NCBI RefSeq assembly: GCF_005843885.1 | Contig: NZ_CP040443.1 | Coordinates: 496,001-560,000, forward strand | Source: Escherichia sp. E4742 | GTDB taxonomy: Bacteria; Pseudomonadota; Gammaproteobacteria; Enterobacterales; Enterobacteriaceae | Reading direction: 5' to 3' | Length of the DNA stretch: 64,000 bases | Shown here: positions 62,767 to 64,000 of the stretch, piece after piece | How positions within the stretch are numbered: the first letter of the stretch is position 1 | Layout of the letters: each line of letters begins with the position of its first letter | The notes under the pieces: model-generated | Databases searched by the model: none | What the model saw: the letters and a program-made list of their open reading frames with translations, nothing else | What the model was told of the DNA's origin: nothing | Program-made: the position numbers and the translations under genes

Positions 62767-64000
62767 ATGATACCTACACTTGCCCCACCATCTGTACTTT
62801 CAGCTCCCCAGCGCCGTTGCCAGGTATTGCTGACGCTGTTCCAGCCGGGGTTGAGCGCCACCACGGCAACTTTCAGCGAGATTAATGGTGTGGATGATGA
62901 AATGGTGGGTCGCGATATCAGCGAAACAGGACGGGAGATCCAGCGCTATCATCAACTCACCATTACAACTGGATATGACGGGAGCTACCGGATTGAAGGC
63001 ACAATACTTAATCAACGCTTATGTTTATTTCATTGGCTACGACGCGCTTTTCGTCTTTGTCCGTCATTTATCAGCAGCCATTTTACGCCCGCGTTAAAGG
63101 GGGAGCTAAAGCGTCGGGGGATTGCTCGTAATTTTTATGACGACACCAATCTACTGGCGTTAGTTAATCTCTGCTCGCGAAGGCTGCAAAAACGCTTTGA
63201 CGCGCGTGATGTTCATTTCCTGTGTTTGTATCTGCAATATTGCTTATTGCAACACCATGCCGGAATCTCGCCTCTGTTTAACCCGCTGCAACGTCACTGG
63301 TTGGAATCTTGCATTGAATTTCAGGTTGCACAGGAAATTGGCCGCCACTGGCAACGGCGGGCGCGTCAACCTGTCCCCCCTGATGAGCCGCTATTTATGG
63401 CATTACTTTTTTCCATGTTGCGGGTTCCCGATCCACTGCGAGACACCCATCAGCATGGCAAACAGTTGCGCCTGTCAATTAACCGTCTGGTACAGCATTT
63501 TCGGCAGTTGAGTAATGTCCGTTTCTATGATGAACAGGGGTTGTGCTACCAGCTTTATACTCACCTCGCCCAGGCGTTAAACCGCTGTTTGTTTTCTATC
63601 GGCATTGATAACACTTTACCGGAAGAGTTCCGTCGACTTTATCCACGGCTCGTGCACACCACCCGCGAAGCGCTGGTCGGGTTTGAAAATGAGTACAACG
63701 TCAGTCTTTCCGATGAAGAAAGTTGTCTGGTGGCAGTGATTTTCGGTGCATGGCTGATGCAGGCAAATGAAATTCACGAAAAACAGATTATTTTGCTGAC
63801 GGGCAATGACAGCGAACGAGAAGCAAATATTGAGCTGCAATTGCGTGAACTAACGATACTGCCGCTCAATATTAAACACATGTCTGTGAAGACATTTTTG
63901 CAGATTGGCGCGCCGCGCAACACCGCGCTTATTATTGCGCCTTATACCATGCCGCTACCGCTTTTTTCACCACCGCTGATTTATACGGATCTGACCCTGA
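62767..64000 (+). CDS. csiE: Stationary-phase-inducible protein CsiE (partial, lacks C-terminus)
   Basis: The frame opens at ATG 62767 (MIPTLAPPSVLSAPQRR) and stays open to the window end, giving 411 codons of about 426 in E. coli; only the last 15 or so residues are missing. It has the architecture of transcription antiterminator-like regulators: an N-terminal helix-turn-helix-like region and two PRD-type segments (about 150-370, with NFYDDTNLLALVNLC and GIDNTLPEEFRRLYPRLV). No direct target is established. The upstream CRP site and its name (carbon-starvation inducible) agree on regulation. Confidence 0.93.
   Translation, partial: MIPTLAPPSVLSAPQRRCQVLLTLFQPGLSATTATFSEINGVDDEMVGRDISETGREIQRYHQLTITTGYDGSYRIEGTILNQRLCLFHWLRRAFRLCPSFISSHFTPALKGELKRRGIARNFYDDTNLLALVNLCSRRLQKRFDARDVHFLCLYLQYCLLQHHAGISPLFNPLQRHWLESCIEFQVAQEIGRHWQRRARQPVPPDEPLFMALLFSMLRVPDPLRDTHQHGKQLRLSINRLVQHFRQLSNVRFYDEQGLCYQLYTHLAQALNRCLFSIGIDNTLPEEFRRLYPRLVHTTREALVGFENEYNVSLSDEESCLVAVIFGAWLMQANEIHEKQIILLTGNDSEREANIELQLRELTILPLNIKHMSVKTFLQIGAPRNTALIIAPYTMPLPLFSPPLIYTDLTL

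Overview
The window is a stretch of Escherichia coli chromosome, or that of a very close Escherichia relative. Gene content, order and many protein sequences match the E. coli dapA-to-csiE segment as I recall it. Base composition, REP/BIME repeats, an ERIC element and the intergenic regulatory sites also fit an enterobacterium. dapA is cut by the left edge and csiE by the right edge. No rRNA, tRNA, CRISPR array, insertion sequence or prophage gene was seen.

Layout, left to right. 1-5 kb: dapA, gcvR, bcp (peroxiredoxin), perM, bepA (periplasmic protease/chaperone) and yfgD (ArsC-like). The hyf hydrogenase-4/focB block that I recall between bcp and perM in K-12 is absent. 5-13.6 kb: hda (DnaA inactivation), the upp-uraA uracil salvage operon, the purMN purine operon, and ppk-ppx (polyphosphate). 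13.6-18 kb: pdeF (c-di-GMP phosphodiesterase, with a near-perfect FNR site upstream) and the small envelope genes yfgG, yfgH and yfgI. 18-22.6 kb: guaBA (GMP synthesis), divergent from xseA.

22.6-33.3 kb is the accessory part. Three minus-strand genes lie between xseA and yfgJ, matching the sinH-sinI-ratA part of the Salmonella CS54 island. They encode an intimin-type inverse autotransporter (SinH), a small exported protein (SinI) and a 2416-residue exported protein with eight copies of a two-domain module (RatA-like). SinI shares its C-terminal domain with SinH and its mature N-terminus with RatA. This suggests a three-component surface or secretion system and is the most interesting signal in the window.

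33.4-42.7 kb: yfgJ, then the housekeeping cluster rlmN, rodZ, ispG, hisS, yfgM, bamB, der (tRNA charging, isoprenoids, cell shape, outer-membrane assembly, ribosome assembly), plus ndk. 42.8-52.6 kb: pbpC-yfhM (penicillin-binding protein 1C and bacterial alpha-2-macroglobulin), sseA, the RyfA sRNA locus, an ERIC element and sseB. The ERIC appears to have displaced the sseB stop codon. 52.7-59.8 kb: pepB and the iscRSUA-hscBA-fdx-iscX iron-sulfur cluster operon with two abutting IscR sites. 59.8-64 kb: trmJ, suhB, yfhR and csiE with a CRP site.

Most of the window is ordinary core genome. Functional statements for core genes rest on recognising the E. coli proteins and their motifs. Statements about the sin/rat island are partly inference.
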